Shown in pieces: positions 18,540 to 26,952 of a DNA stretch of 64,000 nucleotides (the first letter of the stretch is position 1; every line of letters starts with the position of its first letter). The notes beneath the pieces were generated by a model that ran no database searches, was not told the DNA's origin, and was given only the letters and a program-made list of their open reading frames with translations. Source of the DNA: Candidatus Iainarchaeum sp. (GTDB lineage Archaea > B1Sed10-29 > WALL01); assembly GCA_023129115.1 (NCBI GenBank), contig JAGMCR010000003.1, positions 1 to 64,000 on the forward strand, written 5' to 3'. Made by a program: the position numbers and the translations under genes.

Positions 18540-19420
18540 CTGACTACCTCCCACCAATGCCGATGAAGCGGGACCGGGCGCTGAAGCTAGCCAGGAATCT
18601 GGCGTTCATCGGCTACCAGATAACGAGGCTGCACCCCGCCATAATCGCGGACCTCGCGCAGGCAGAGATGAAGTGGGACCCGGAGGACTATTCCGCGCTG
18701 GCCCTGCTGTCTGCTGCGTTCCAGGGAGTGACCATCTTTGTGCTCCTGCTTGTCGTGATGTACGCCACCGGGAACTGGGCGTTTTTTTGGGGCGGCGTGG
18801 GGATAAGCGTCTTTTTCTTTTTCTTCATGTTCATGCGCTCGATGATGTACCCGACTTTTATGGTGAGGAAGAGGGTGTACGAGATAGAGCGGAACTTCCT
18901 TTACGCGCTTAGGCATTTGCTGATTCAGGTGATGGGCGGGACGCCCGTGTTCAACTCCATGGTCAGTGTCTCGGAGGCGGGGTACGGCGAGATATCGCAC
19001 GAGTTCATGCGCGTAGTCCAGGAAATCAACTCGGGCAAGTCAATGACCAAGGCACTGGAGCGGATGGCGCTGCGGAACCCGTCGATTTACCTGCGGCGCA
19101 CGATTTGGCAGGTGGTCAACGCCCTCAGGACCGGGAGCGACATGGGCCAGACCCTGCGCGTGATTGTGGAGCAGTTCACTGCCGAGCAGCGGGTGCTGCT
19201 CCAGAAGTTCGCGAAGGAGCTGGGGCCGTGGGCCATGATGTACATGATGGTGACCGTGATATTCCCGACGCTGGGGATGACGCTTTTCCTCATCATGTCG
19301 TCCCTCTCGAGCATCACGCTCAACGAGGGCGTCATGCTCTCGTTCGTGCTGATGTCGGTCGTGGTACAGTACTTTTTCATACAGTTCCTGAAGACAAAGA
19401 GGCCGGTGATGAGGTGGTAG
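18536..19420 (+). CDS. Type II secretion F/TadC/FlaJ-like membrane protein 1
   Basis: Multi-TM, GGTPVFNSMVSVSEAGYGEISHEFMRVVQEINSGKS T2SF signature; adjacent to ATPase. Confidence 0.88.
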   Translation: MTDYLPPMPMKRDRALKLARNLAFIGYQITRLHPAIIADLAQAEMKWDPEDYSALALLSAAFQGVTIFVLLLVVMYATGNWAFFWGGVGISVFFFFFMFMRSMMYPTFMVRKRVYEIERNFLYALRHLLIQVMGGTPVFNSMVSVSEAGYGEISHEFMRVVQEINSGKSMTKALERMALRNPSIYLRRTIWQVVNALRTGSDMGQTLRVIVEQFTAEQRVLLQKFAKELGPWAMMYMMVTVIFPTLGMTLFLIMSSLSSITLNEGVMLSFVLMSVVVQYFFIQFLKTKRPVMRW

Positions 19421-19442
19421 CATAGACGACTTCCAGACGCGG

Positions 19443-20447
19443 ATGGCCAACCTGGCGGAGCGGGCCATGCCGAAGTTCTTCGTAGACGCCTCGCGCAACG
19501 CGCTGGTCTACGCCGGCATCAAGATGGAGACGGGCAGGTGGATGATGTTCTCGCTGCTGAACTCCCTGCTCATGGGCGTAGTCATCGCCCTGATTATCCG
19601 GACGTTCCTCGGGGAGGGGGGGCTGATATTCATTGGCGGCACTGCGATGGTGTTCGGAATCGCGTTCGTCGGGATTTTCCACAACGTCCTGATTTATTAC
19701 GGCGGCAGGAGGGCTAGGCAGATTGAGGTCATGCTGCCGGACGCGCTGCAGCTGATTGCCGCGAACATCCGCGCCGACATCCCGATACACAAGGCACTGC
19801 TGCTGGCCGCGAGGCCCGAGTTTGGGCTGCTGGCGGGCGAGCTCGACGTCCTCGGGAACAGCATACTGACCGGGAAGCCCACGAGCATGGCTTTTAAGGA
19901 GTTCGGCGAGCGCGTGAACTCGCCGCTCGTGACGAGGATTGCAACGCTGATGGAGGAGGGGCTGCGCTCGGGCCACAACGTGGCGGGGATGATGGACCAG
20001 ATTGCCTACGACATCCGTGCGTTCAAGATTCTTGACGACGAGGCGAACGCGAACATCGGCTCGTACGTGCTGTTCATAGTCATGGCCGTGCTGATTGTGG
20101 CGCCCGTGCTTTACTCGATTTCGATTTCGTTCATTGACCTGACGAGCCAGGTAAAGGAGACGCTGGACGTCGGGAGCCTGGTCCAGGAGGCAGCAATCGG
20201 CGGAAACTCGCCGCTTATCGGGCTGGTGGCCGGCGAGAGCGGCATCAACGTGGACACCCTGATTTGGTTTTCTGCGCTTAACCTGGCGACGAGCTCGGGC
20301 ATAGCCGCGATACTGGTCTCTGTCCTACAAACAGGGGAGACCATGCAAAAAATGCCGTACATCCTGATGTTCATACTCGTGGCAGAGACGCTGTTCTTTG
20401 TCTCGATAACCGTCCTGCGCATTGTACTGGGCGGATTCTTCACCTAA
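19443..20447 (+). CDS. Type II secretion F/TadC/FlaJ-like membrane protein 2
   Basis: Multi-TM; LPDALQLIAANIRADIPIHKALLLAARPEFG... Confidence 0.85.
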   Translation: MANLAERAMPKFFVDASRNALVYAGIKMETGRWMMFSLLNSLLMGVVIALIIRTFLGEGGLIFIGGTAMVFGIAFVGIFHNVLIYYGGRRARQIEVMLPDALQLIAANIRADIPIHKALLLAARPEFGLLAGELDVLGNSILTGKPTSMAFKEFGERVNSPLVTRIATLMEEGLRSGHNVAGMMDQIAYDIRAFKILDDEANANIGSYVLFIVMAVLIVAPVLYSISISFIDLTSQVKETLDVGSLVQEAAIGGNSPLIGLVAGESGINVDTLIWFSALNLATSSGIAAILVSVLQTGETMQKMPYILMFILVAETLFFVSITVLRIVLGGFFT

Positions 20448-20457
20448 AACCATAATG

Positions 20458-20506
20458 TTTATAAATCGCTGTTCATTAACAGGGGATATTATCCTTTTGG
20501 AGGATT
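20458..20506 (+). promoter_or_regulatory. Promoter (TATA tttataaat) and Shine-Dalgarno (ggagg) for the major pilin
   Basis: tttataaat at 20458-20466; ttggaggattcaat before ATG 20511. Confidence 0.55.
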
Positions 20507-20510
20507 CAAT

Positions 20511-20963
20511 ATGAAGAAACGAGGACAAGGAGCAATGGAATACTTGATGACGTACGGGTGGGCTATACTCGTGGTCATCATCGTGGGAATCGTGCTTTGG
20601 CAGTCAGGTGTGTTCGGCACTGGAGGCGGTGGAGTCAGCGGGTTCAACCGCGTCAGGATTGAGGACTACGTATACTCCTCAAGTGGGATGCAGGTAAGCT
20701 ACGAGAATGCTGCTGGTGGCACCATGAAGAAGGTGAACGTCACGTACGAAGCCGACATCGCCAGTGCCTTCGCCCCATACACTTATGTAAGTGGTGCGAA
20801 CTGGGCGCCGGGCAAGGAGTACAATGTAACCATCAACAGCACGGTCGCTGATAGTTGTCCAGCAGCTGGTGGCGGCTACGCCGTGGACATAACTATTACC
20901 TACAAGTCTGAAGCAAACATAGTCCACACCGAGAGTGGCACAATCCGCGGACAGTGCGAATAA
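20511..20963 (+). CDS. Type IV pilin, probable major pilin
   Basis: MKKRGQGAMEYLMTYGWAILVVIIVGIVLW canonical class III signal. Confidence 0.9.
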   Translation: MKKRGQGAMEYLMTYGWAILVVIIVGIVLWQSGVFGTGGGGVSGFNRVRIEDYVYSSSGMQVSYENAAGGTMKKVNVTYEADIASAFAPYTYVSGANWAPGKEYNVTINSTVADSCPAAGGGYAVDITITYKSEANIVHTESGTIRGQCE

Positions 20964-20997
20964 GCCCCTTAACGGGGCTTAACCCCCTTTTTCTTAT
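20962..20997 (+). terminator. Hairpin plus T-rich terminator after pilin
   Basis: AAGCCCC-TTAAC-GGGGCTT followed by aacccccttttttctt-type tract. Confidence 0.6.
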
Positions 20998-21024
20998 AGT
21001 TTTAAATAGCGTCGAGTGTTAACT

Positions 21025-21699
21025 ATGGCTGTGGAGACTATAGAAACAGGCATCAGCGGGTTCGACAGCGTCGTCGGCGGAGTGCCTAAAGGGCACACCC
21101 TCTTGCTTGCCGGGCCAGTGGGGTCGTACACAGAGCTTTTCGGCCTCGAGTTCCTCTACCGCGGCGCGCTCAACAACGAAAAGGCGATTTACGTCACGTT
21201 CGAGAGGAAGGAAGAGGACCTCATCGCAATGGCGTCCGTGTTCGACTGGGGCCTCAAGGCGGCAATTGATGGCGGGGCGCTGGTTGTGATGAGCATCGAG
21301 CTCTTCAACTATGACAAGTTCCTCTCCAGTTTTGAGGACACGATTTTCTCGCAGAAGGCGACGAGAATAGTGATTGACTCCATAAGCTACCTCGGCGGGT
21401 TCTTTGACGCAAGCTTCAAGTACCGCGCGGCCCTCGGCGAGCTGCGGAGGATGCTGAACCGCCACGACTGCACAGCCATGCTGATTTCCGAGTCCAGGGG
21501 CGAAGAATTGAGCCCGTACGGCGTGGAAGAGTTCCTCGCCGACGGAATAATCCACCTCCACGCCATAAAGAAGGGCGGGCAGGTCGTCCATGCGATTTCT
21601 GTCCCCGAAATGGCGGGAATGAAAGTGAAGCCCCAGCTTTACCCGCTCGAGCTAACGAAAAAGGGCATAAAAGTTCGGAAGCTCCCGCTTGTTCTTTGA
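21025..21699 (+). CDS. KaiC-like protein with degenerate Walker A
   Basis: ETGISGFDSVVGGVPKGHTLLLAGPVGSYTELFGLEFLYRGAL (GK[ST] missing). Confidence 0.85.
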   Translation: MAVETIETGISGFDSVVGGVPKGHTLLLAGPVGSYTELFGLEFLYRGALNNEKAIYVTFERKEEDLIAMASVFDWGLKAAIDGGALVVMSIELFNYDKFLSSFEDTIFSQKATRIVIDSISYLGGFFDASFKYRAALGELRRMLNRHDCTAMLISESRGEELSPYGVEEFLADGIIHLHAIKKGGQVVHAISVPEMAGMKVKPQLYPLELTKKGIKVRKLPLVL

Positions 21700-21745
21700 G
21701 ATTGGTTCGGCAGATGGCTAATAGGGCTAGTGGCCACACACTTTT

Positions 21746-21769
21746 GGGGGGTGCCAATTGGCACCCCCC
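21746..21769. repeat. 24-bp perfect palindrome GGGGGGTGCCAATTGGCACCCCCC
   Basis: Read directly; between convergent genes; right arm partly repeated at about 21783-21791. Confidence 0.9.
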
Positions 21770-21834
21770 ATAGTCACGTTAAGGGCACCCCCCGAGCTTG
21801 TTGTTTAGTTGATGGCACTCCCAGAGATTGCTGC

Positions 21835-23172
21835 TCACATCCAGAAGAAGGTTGCCAGCGTGGCGAGCACCAAAACACTGATTACCGCGAGGACTGTGCC
21901 GGCGAAGGCCATGTCCCGCACCTTGATGTAGCCCGTCGAGTAAGCGATTGCCGACGGCGGCGTGCCCACCGGCACGATGAAGTCCAGGCTCACGCCCAAC
22001 GCCGCGACGATTGTTAAGAGGCGGAGGTCCAGCCCGAGGCCGAGCGCGAGGGGGATTGAGACCGGCACAATGATTGCCGCTGCCGCGGTATTGGAGGCGA
22101 AGATTGTTAGTGCGATTGACGCGGCGGCGACTCCGGCGAACACTATGAACATGGGGTTTCCGTTCAGCACAGCGACGACGAGCGACGCCAGCGCCTGGTC
22201 CAGGCCCACCGTGGTGATTGCCGTGCCCAGCGCCAGGCCGCCGCCGAACAAAATAAGGGTGGGCCAGTGCGCCTTCGAAAAGTCTTTCGTCGCGAGCAGG
22301 CCGAGGAGATAAAGCAGCAGGATTGGCACGATTGAGACCATTGACGACGAGACGCCGTGGATGCTTGTCGTGAGCCACAAGAGCGCTGTCAAGGCAAAGA
22401 CGCCGAGTGTCAGTGATTGCTTGTTGTTGAGCGTCGTGCTCTGCTTCTTTATTTTTAATTCTTTTTTTGGCATGGGGAAGAATTTCGTTAGCAAGAGCCA
22501 GCAGATTGGGAGGAGGATGATGACCATGGGCATGCCGAACGCCATCCAGTCCGTGAAGGAAAGGGCGATGCCCCGGTCGCCCAGGAACTTCGCGGCGATT
22601 GCGTTCGGGGTCGAGCCGATTAAAGTGCCCATGCCGCCGATGGTCGCCGCGTACGCGACGCCGAGCACCACTGCCTTGCCGTACTTGGACTTCAATGGCT
22701 CGATTTTGTTTGCCTTGAGGACGACGACTGCGATGGGGATGATTAGTGCCGTGGACGCGGTGTTCGTCATCCAGAACGAGAGGAACGCTGTGACGGCCAT
22801 GATGCCGAGCAAAAAGCGGCTGGGCGTGTGGCCGAACCGGTTGATGAAAAAGAAGGCGATTTTTTCATCTAGGCCGTGCTTCTGCATCGCGACCGCGAGC
22901 ACGAAGCCGCCCAAAAGCAATACAACAACGGGGTCGAAGAAGGGCTGCGTCGCTTCTGCGGGCGAGAAGCCCGCGAGCACCACGAGCATGAGCGGCACTG
23001 CGAGCGCGGTGACGTGGAGCGGGACTGCCTCGGTAAACCAAAGCGCCCCCGCAAAGGCCATGATGCCGAGCACTGCCTGCATGCTCGGGTCGATTCCGAG
23101 CGGGTAGAGCCAGAAGATTAGGCCGAACACGAGTGAAAAGGCGATGCCGCGCCAGCCCGTCTGCTCCGTCAT
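21835..23172 (-). CDS. DASS/SLC13-type anion (dicarboxylate/Na+) transporter
   Basis: Multi-TM; SFWMTNTASTALIIPIAV, VPVGTPPSAIAYSTGYI. Confidence 0.85.
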   Translation of the reverse strand: MTEQTGWRGIAFSLVFGLIFWLYPLGIDPSMQAVLGIMAFAGALWFTEAVPLHVTALAVPLMLVVLAGFSPAEATQPFFDPVVVLLLGGFVLAVAMQKHGLDEKIAFFFINRFGHTPSRFLLGIMAVTAFLSFWMTNTASTALIIPIAVVVLKANKIEPLKSKYGKAVVLGVAYAATIGGMGTLIGSTPNAIAAKFLGDRGIALSFTDWMAFGMPMVIILLPICWLLLTKFFPMPKKELKIKKQSTTLNNKQSLTLGVFALTALLWLTTSIHGVSSSMVSIVPILLLYLLGLLATKDFSKAHWPTLILFGGGLALGTAITTVGLDQALASLVVAVLNGNPMFIVFAGVAAASIALTIFASNTAAAAIIVPVSIPLALGLGLDLRLLTIVAALGVSLDFIVPVGTPPSAIAYSTGYIKVRDMAFAGTVLAVISVLVLATLATFFWM

Positions 23173-23214
23173 AGTTGCGGTTAGCCGGTAAGGATTATTA
23201 AGCCTAACTGCATA

Positions 23215-24495
23215 GTGGCAATTATGCGCGCGAAAGTGTCGAGAGTCCCGGGGCCCAAGAGCAAAAAAGCGCTGGAGAAGATGCAGAGGCTGAACGGCGG
23301 GTGGGGCTTGCCCCTGCCCATGGTGTTCGAGTCGGGCCAGGGCAGTTACTTCCGGGACGTCGACGGCAATGTGTTCCTGGACTTTGCTTCGCAGGTCGCG
23401 TCGAGCCCGCTGGGGTACAATCACCCCGCGCTGAGCGCGGTCTTGAAGAACTACAGCCGCGCGCCGGTGAAGATTGCGGGCCAGGACTTCATTGTGCCCG
23501 AGCACATGGAAATGATTGAGGAATTGGTCAATGTTTCTCCGCCGGAAATGAACGCCGCGTTTTTGGTGAACAGCGGCGCCGAGGCCGTGGAGAACGCAAT
23601 CAAGAGCGCGCTCCGGCGGTGCCATGGGTATTATGGCGCGTCGTTCGAGTACGCGTTCCACGGCAGGACGCTGGGCGCGTTGTCGTGCACGAACTCAAAA
23701 ATTGTGCACAAGGCCGGGTACTGGACTTTCCCGATCCAGCGCCTGCCGTTCGACGAGCGGGCGCCGGAGCTCCTCGAGGAAATGATTAAGCGCGAGGGCG
23801 GCGCGGAAAACCTGTCGTTCGTCATTGTGGAGGCTGTGCAGGGGGAGGGGGGGTACAACATTGCCCCGGATTCTTTGATGAAGGGCATCCGCAAGGTGAC
23901 GCGGGGCCACGGGATTCCGCTCATCTGCGACGAGATACAGTGCGGCATGGGCCGCACGGGCAAGTGGTGGGCTTTCGAGCACTATGGAATCAAGCCGGAC
24001 GTGTTTTGCGCGGCGAAGGCGCTGCAGGTCGGCGCGACCATTGCGAACCGGAGCTTCTTCCCCCCTGAGCCGTCGTCGATAAGCAGCACGTGGGGCGGCG
24101 GGAGCGTGATTGACCTCGCGATGGGCGCCGCGACAATCAAGGCGATAAAGAAGGAGAGGCTGCTCTCGAACTGCACGAGAATGGGCGGCTACTTGCTGAA
24201 GCGCTTGCACGAATTGGCTGCGAAGCACCCTGAAGTCACTGGCCCGAGGGGGCTTGGGCTCATGTGCGCGTTTGACCTAGCCGACAAGAAGGCGAGGGAC
24301 CATGTTGCCGAGCACTTGATTGCAAATGGCCTGGTCGCGCTGGGCGCGGGCAGGAAGTCCATTCGCTTGATTCCTCCTTACACTGTCTCGGAAAAAGAGA
24401 TTGACGAAGCGGTTGAGATTATTGACAAGTCGCTTGTGGAAGTGCGCAAGGAGCGGAAGCCGCGCGGATTGTCTCCGGTCGAGCACGCGATTTAG
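23215..24495 (+). CDS. Class III aminotransferase (4-aminobutyrate aminotransferase-like)
   Basis: NSGAEAVENAIKSALR, YHGRTLGALSCT-type motif, LICDEIQCGMGRTGKWWAFEHYGIKPDVFCAAKALQ. Confidence 0.88.
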   Translation: MAIMRAKVSRVPGPKSKKALEKMQRLNGGWGLPLPMVFESGQGSYFRDVDGNVFLDFASQVASSPLGYNHPALSAVLKNYSRAPVKIAGQDFIVPEHMEMIEELVNVSPPEMNAAFLVNSGAEAVENAIKSALRRCHGYYGASFEYAFHGRTLGALSCTNSKIVHKAGYWTFPIQRLPFDERAPELLEEMIKREGGAENLSFVIVEAVQGEGGYNIAPDSLMKGIRKVTRGHGIPLICDEIQCGMGRTGKWWAFEHYGIKPDVFCAAKALQVGATIANRSFFPPEPSSISSTWGGGSVIDLAMGAATIKAIKKERLLSNCTRMGGYLLKRLHELAAKHPEVTGPRGLGLMCAFDLADKKARDHVAEHLIANGLVALGAGRKSIRLIPPYTVSEKEIDEAVEIIDKSLVEVRKERKPRGLSPVEHAI

Positions 24496-24551
24496 TCGAT
24501 TTGTGCCTTCTGTAATCGGCTGGAGTAGTCGACGTAAATTGTTTTTACTTC
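24492..24551 (-). pseudogene. Relic/duplicate of ALDH C-terminal coding sequence (QEVKTIYVDYSSRLQKAQID*)
   Basis: Aligned to 25272-25327 without gaps (46/56 nt identical by hand count); intact ALDH ends SEVKTAYVDYSGKLQKAQIDE. Confidence 0.75.
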
Positions 24552-24597
24552 CTGGCTACGGGAAGTTGTGGCGGCATGTGCTTGTCTATGAAGGCGT

Positions 24598-24861
24598 TTA
24601 TCTCGTTTTGTGCCTAGGGTTTAACGAATACCGGTCACAGCCTTTGGCGCCTTTCTTGAACAATAGGTGGCCATCTTTGCGAAGCAATTTCAGGAATTGC
24701 TTCAGGCCAGACGTTCCGAAGCTGAACTTGGCGTATTTGACAAGGCCGTCCTCGTTGATGGGCCTCCTGCCCCAATACCCCCCTCTTGCCATCTTGTTAA
24801 GGATATAGGCAATCACCACCTTTTCTTCTGCACTGAGGCCGGAATACATCAAGGCATTCAA
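24598..24861 (-). CDS. Small hypothetical protein, possible DNA-binding
   Basis: 87 aa ORF, AT-rich divergent promoter; KQFLKLLRKDGHLLFKKG. Confidence 0.45.
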   Translation of the reverse strand: MNALMYSGLSAEEKVVIAYILNKMARGGYWGRRPINEDGLVKYAKFSFGTSGLKQFLKLLRKDGHLLFKKGAKGCDRYSLNPRHKTR

Positions 24862-24937
24862 AAGCCAGGGAAGTACTTAAAACTATTGTATAAAAACAAT
24901 ACATTTAAATATAAGTAATTGTACAATGCAACAGTAG

Positions 24938-25264
24938 GTGGGAAACGTGCCCGAATCATTGTTCCTCGAAGTTGTCGGAAAAACCCCCCAGCTCAGGGTG
25001 ATTGATTTTTTTATAGAGAACCGCATATTTGACTATTCCAAGTCCGAGATTTCTGAAGCTACTGGTGTTTCACGCATGACCCTGGATAAGGTATGGGGCG
25101 AACTAGTCTCTAATGGCATAATCACGGAAACAAGAAAAATTGGGAGAGCGACCATGTACAAGCTTAATGTGGATTCGCCGCTTGTTTTGGGCTTGATTGA
25201 ACTGGACCGGATAGCCAGTAAGGAGTATGCCGACAAAATAACTGAAGTGGCGATTGCCCGTTAA
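24938..25264 (+). CDS. HTH transcriptional regulator
   Basis: DYSKSEISEATGVSRMTLDKVWGELVSNGIITETRKIGRATMYKLN winged-helix pattern. Confidence 0.75.
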   Translation: MGNVPESLFLEVVGKTPQLRVIDFFIENRIFDYSKSEISEATGVSRMTLDKVWGELVSNGIITETRKIGRATMYKLNVDSPLVLGLIELDRIASKEYADKITEVAIAR

Positions 25265-26707
25265 TTACTCATCGATTTGTGCCTTCTGCAGCTTGCCCGA
25301 GTAGTCGACGTAGGCTGTTTTTACTTCAGAAAATTCTTCCAAGCCGAGGATTCCCGCTTCTCTTGTCCCGTTGCCAGTCGCCTTTACCCCGCCGAACGGG
25401 AGGTGGACTTCAGCGCCAATTGTGGGGGCGTTTATGTACGTAATGCCTGCCTCCAAATCACGGATTGCGGTGAACGCGCTGTTCACGTCGCGCGTGTAAA
25501 TCGCGGCGGACAAGCCGTAGCTGGTGCTGTTCGCGACAGTAATGGCCTCGCCCAGGGACTTCACGGTGATTATCGCGAGCACGGGCCCGAAGATTTCTTC
25601 CTGCGCGATGCGTGCGGACGGCTTTACTTTCGTGAAGATTGTGGGCTCGAAGAAATTGCCTTCCAGCGCGTTGCCGCCGCAAAAGAGTTTGCCTTCCTTC
25701 TTGCCGATTTCGACGTAGGCCTTTGTCTTTTCCACGGCTGCCTGGTTCACGAGCGGGCCCACGTCCGCCTTCATGCCGTAGCCGATTGTGAGCTTGCCTG
25801 TCGCCCTCAAGAGCCTTGCCAGGAGAGGCTTTTCGACTGCCTTGTGCACGATTACGCGGGAGGCGGCGGTGCAGCGCTGGCCAGTGGTGCCGAACGCGCC
25901 CCAGATGATTCCGTCCACGGCGAGGTCCAGGTCGGCGTCGCCCATCACGATGATTGGGTTCTTGCCGCCCAGTTCCAGCCCGACTTTTTTCAATCCGGCG
26001 TTTGCGGCGACGAACTCGCCGACTTCGCGCGAGCCGGTGAAGGAAATCGCGTCGATTCCCTTGTGCCTCACGATTGGGGCGCCGACGTTTCTTCCGGAGC
26101 CGGTGACTAGGTTGACTACGCCATCGGGGACTCCGGCCTCGGAAAGGATTTTGACTAATTCGAGTGCGCAGCCCGGCGTGTCGCTCGCCGGCTTGAATAC
26201 TGCTGCGTTGCCTGCGATTAAGCAGGGCGCGAGCTTCCACGCTGGAATTGCGATTGGGAAGTTCCACGGCGTGATTAGGCCGCACACGCCGAGCGGGACG
26301 CGGACTGTCATGGCGAACTTGTCCGGCGATTCGCTGGTGGTGGTGTGGCCGAAGAAGCGGCGGCCCTCGGCGGCCATGTACTCGAAGACGTCGATTGCTT
26401 CCTGGACGTCGCCGAGGCCTTCCGAGATTTGCTTGCCCATTTCGTCGGTGACGCACTTGCCGAGCCGCTTCTTGTTTTTCTTCAAGAGGCGCGCGGCCTC
26501 GAACAGGATTTCGCCGCGGCCCGGCGCGGGGGTGAGGCGCCATTTCTTGTACGCTTTTCTCGCGGCGCGGACGGCGAGGCCTACGTCCTTGGAGTTGCCG
26601 CTTTGGAACGTTCCGATTGTCCCGCCCGTCGCGGGGTTGATGGAGGTGAAGGTCTTGCCGCTTTTGCTTTTGACCCATTTTCCGCCGATGAAGAGCTTTT
26701 CAGCCAT
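25265..26707 (-). CDS. Aldehyde dehydrogenase (succinate-semialdehyde DH-like)
   Basis: ITPWNFPIAIPAWK, FTGSREVGEF, LELGGKNPIIV, GQRCTAASRVIV, EEIFGPVLAII. Confidence 0.92.
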   Translation of the reverse strand: MAEKLFIGGKWVKSKSGKTFTSINPATGGTIGTFQSGNSKDVGLAVRAARKAYKKWRLTPAPGRGEILFEAARLLKKNKKRLGKCVTDEMGKQISEGLGDVQEAIDVFEYMAAEGRRFFGHTTTSESPDKFAMTVRVPLGVCGLITPWNFPIAIPAWKLAPCLIAGNAAVFKPASDTPGCALELVKILSEAGVPDGVVNLVTGSGRNVGAPIVRHKGIDAISFTGSREVGEFVAANAGLKKVGLELGGKNPIIVMGDADLDLAVDGIIWGAFGTTGQRCTAASRVIVHKAVEKPLLARLLRATGKLTIGYGMKADVGPLVNQAAVEKTKAYVEIGKKEGKLFCGGNALEGNFFEPTIFTKVKPSARIAQEEIFGPVLAIITVKSLGEAITVANSTSYGLSAAIYTRDVNSAFTAIRDLEAGITYINAPTIGAEVHLPFGGVKATGNGTREAGILGLEEFSEVKTAYVDYSGKLQKAQIDE

Positions 26708-26922
26708 TTTAAGCCACCAATAGGCAAAACGGGACTGGGTTATTTAAGGTTAATGCAGATGGCTTGCTTGTGATGCACTTTAGCCCGTGGGCCAAGGGGG
26801 GGATATCAACAGACAAGGCCGGGGGAAGCAATGGGGGGGCTCGAGCTGGTGGCCACACCCAAATAGGCGGTTTGGCGGCGCGGCACGCGAAGTGGCCAAA
26901 CCAGGATATGCCTCAAAGCTCA

Positions 26923-26930
26923 TTTATATA
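26923..26930 (+). promoter_or_regulatory. TATA box suggesting a leaderless start at ATG 26953
   Basis: tttatata about 23 nt before in-frame ATG (MARRAPG...). Confidence 0.5.
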
Positions 26931-26952
26931 CATGAAGCTCTTTTTGTGTAGC

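Noticed and set aside
26869-26902. GGTTTGGC-N18-GCCAAACC inverted repeat upstream of PAS/GAF gene
   Set aside because: Long loop and only 8-bp arms in GC-rich DNA; could be an operator but not convincing alone.
26764-26952. N-terminal extension of the PAS/GAF ORF as annotated in the ORF track
   Set aside because: TATA box at 26923-26930 lies inside it and the extension is low-complexity Gly-rich; start moved to ATG 26953.
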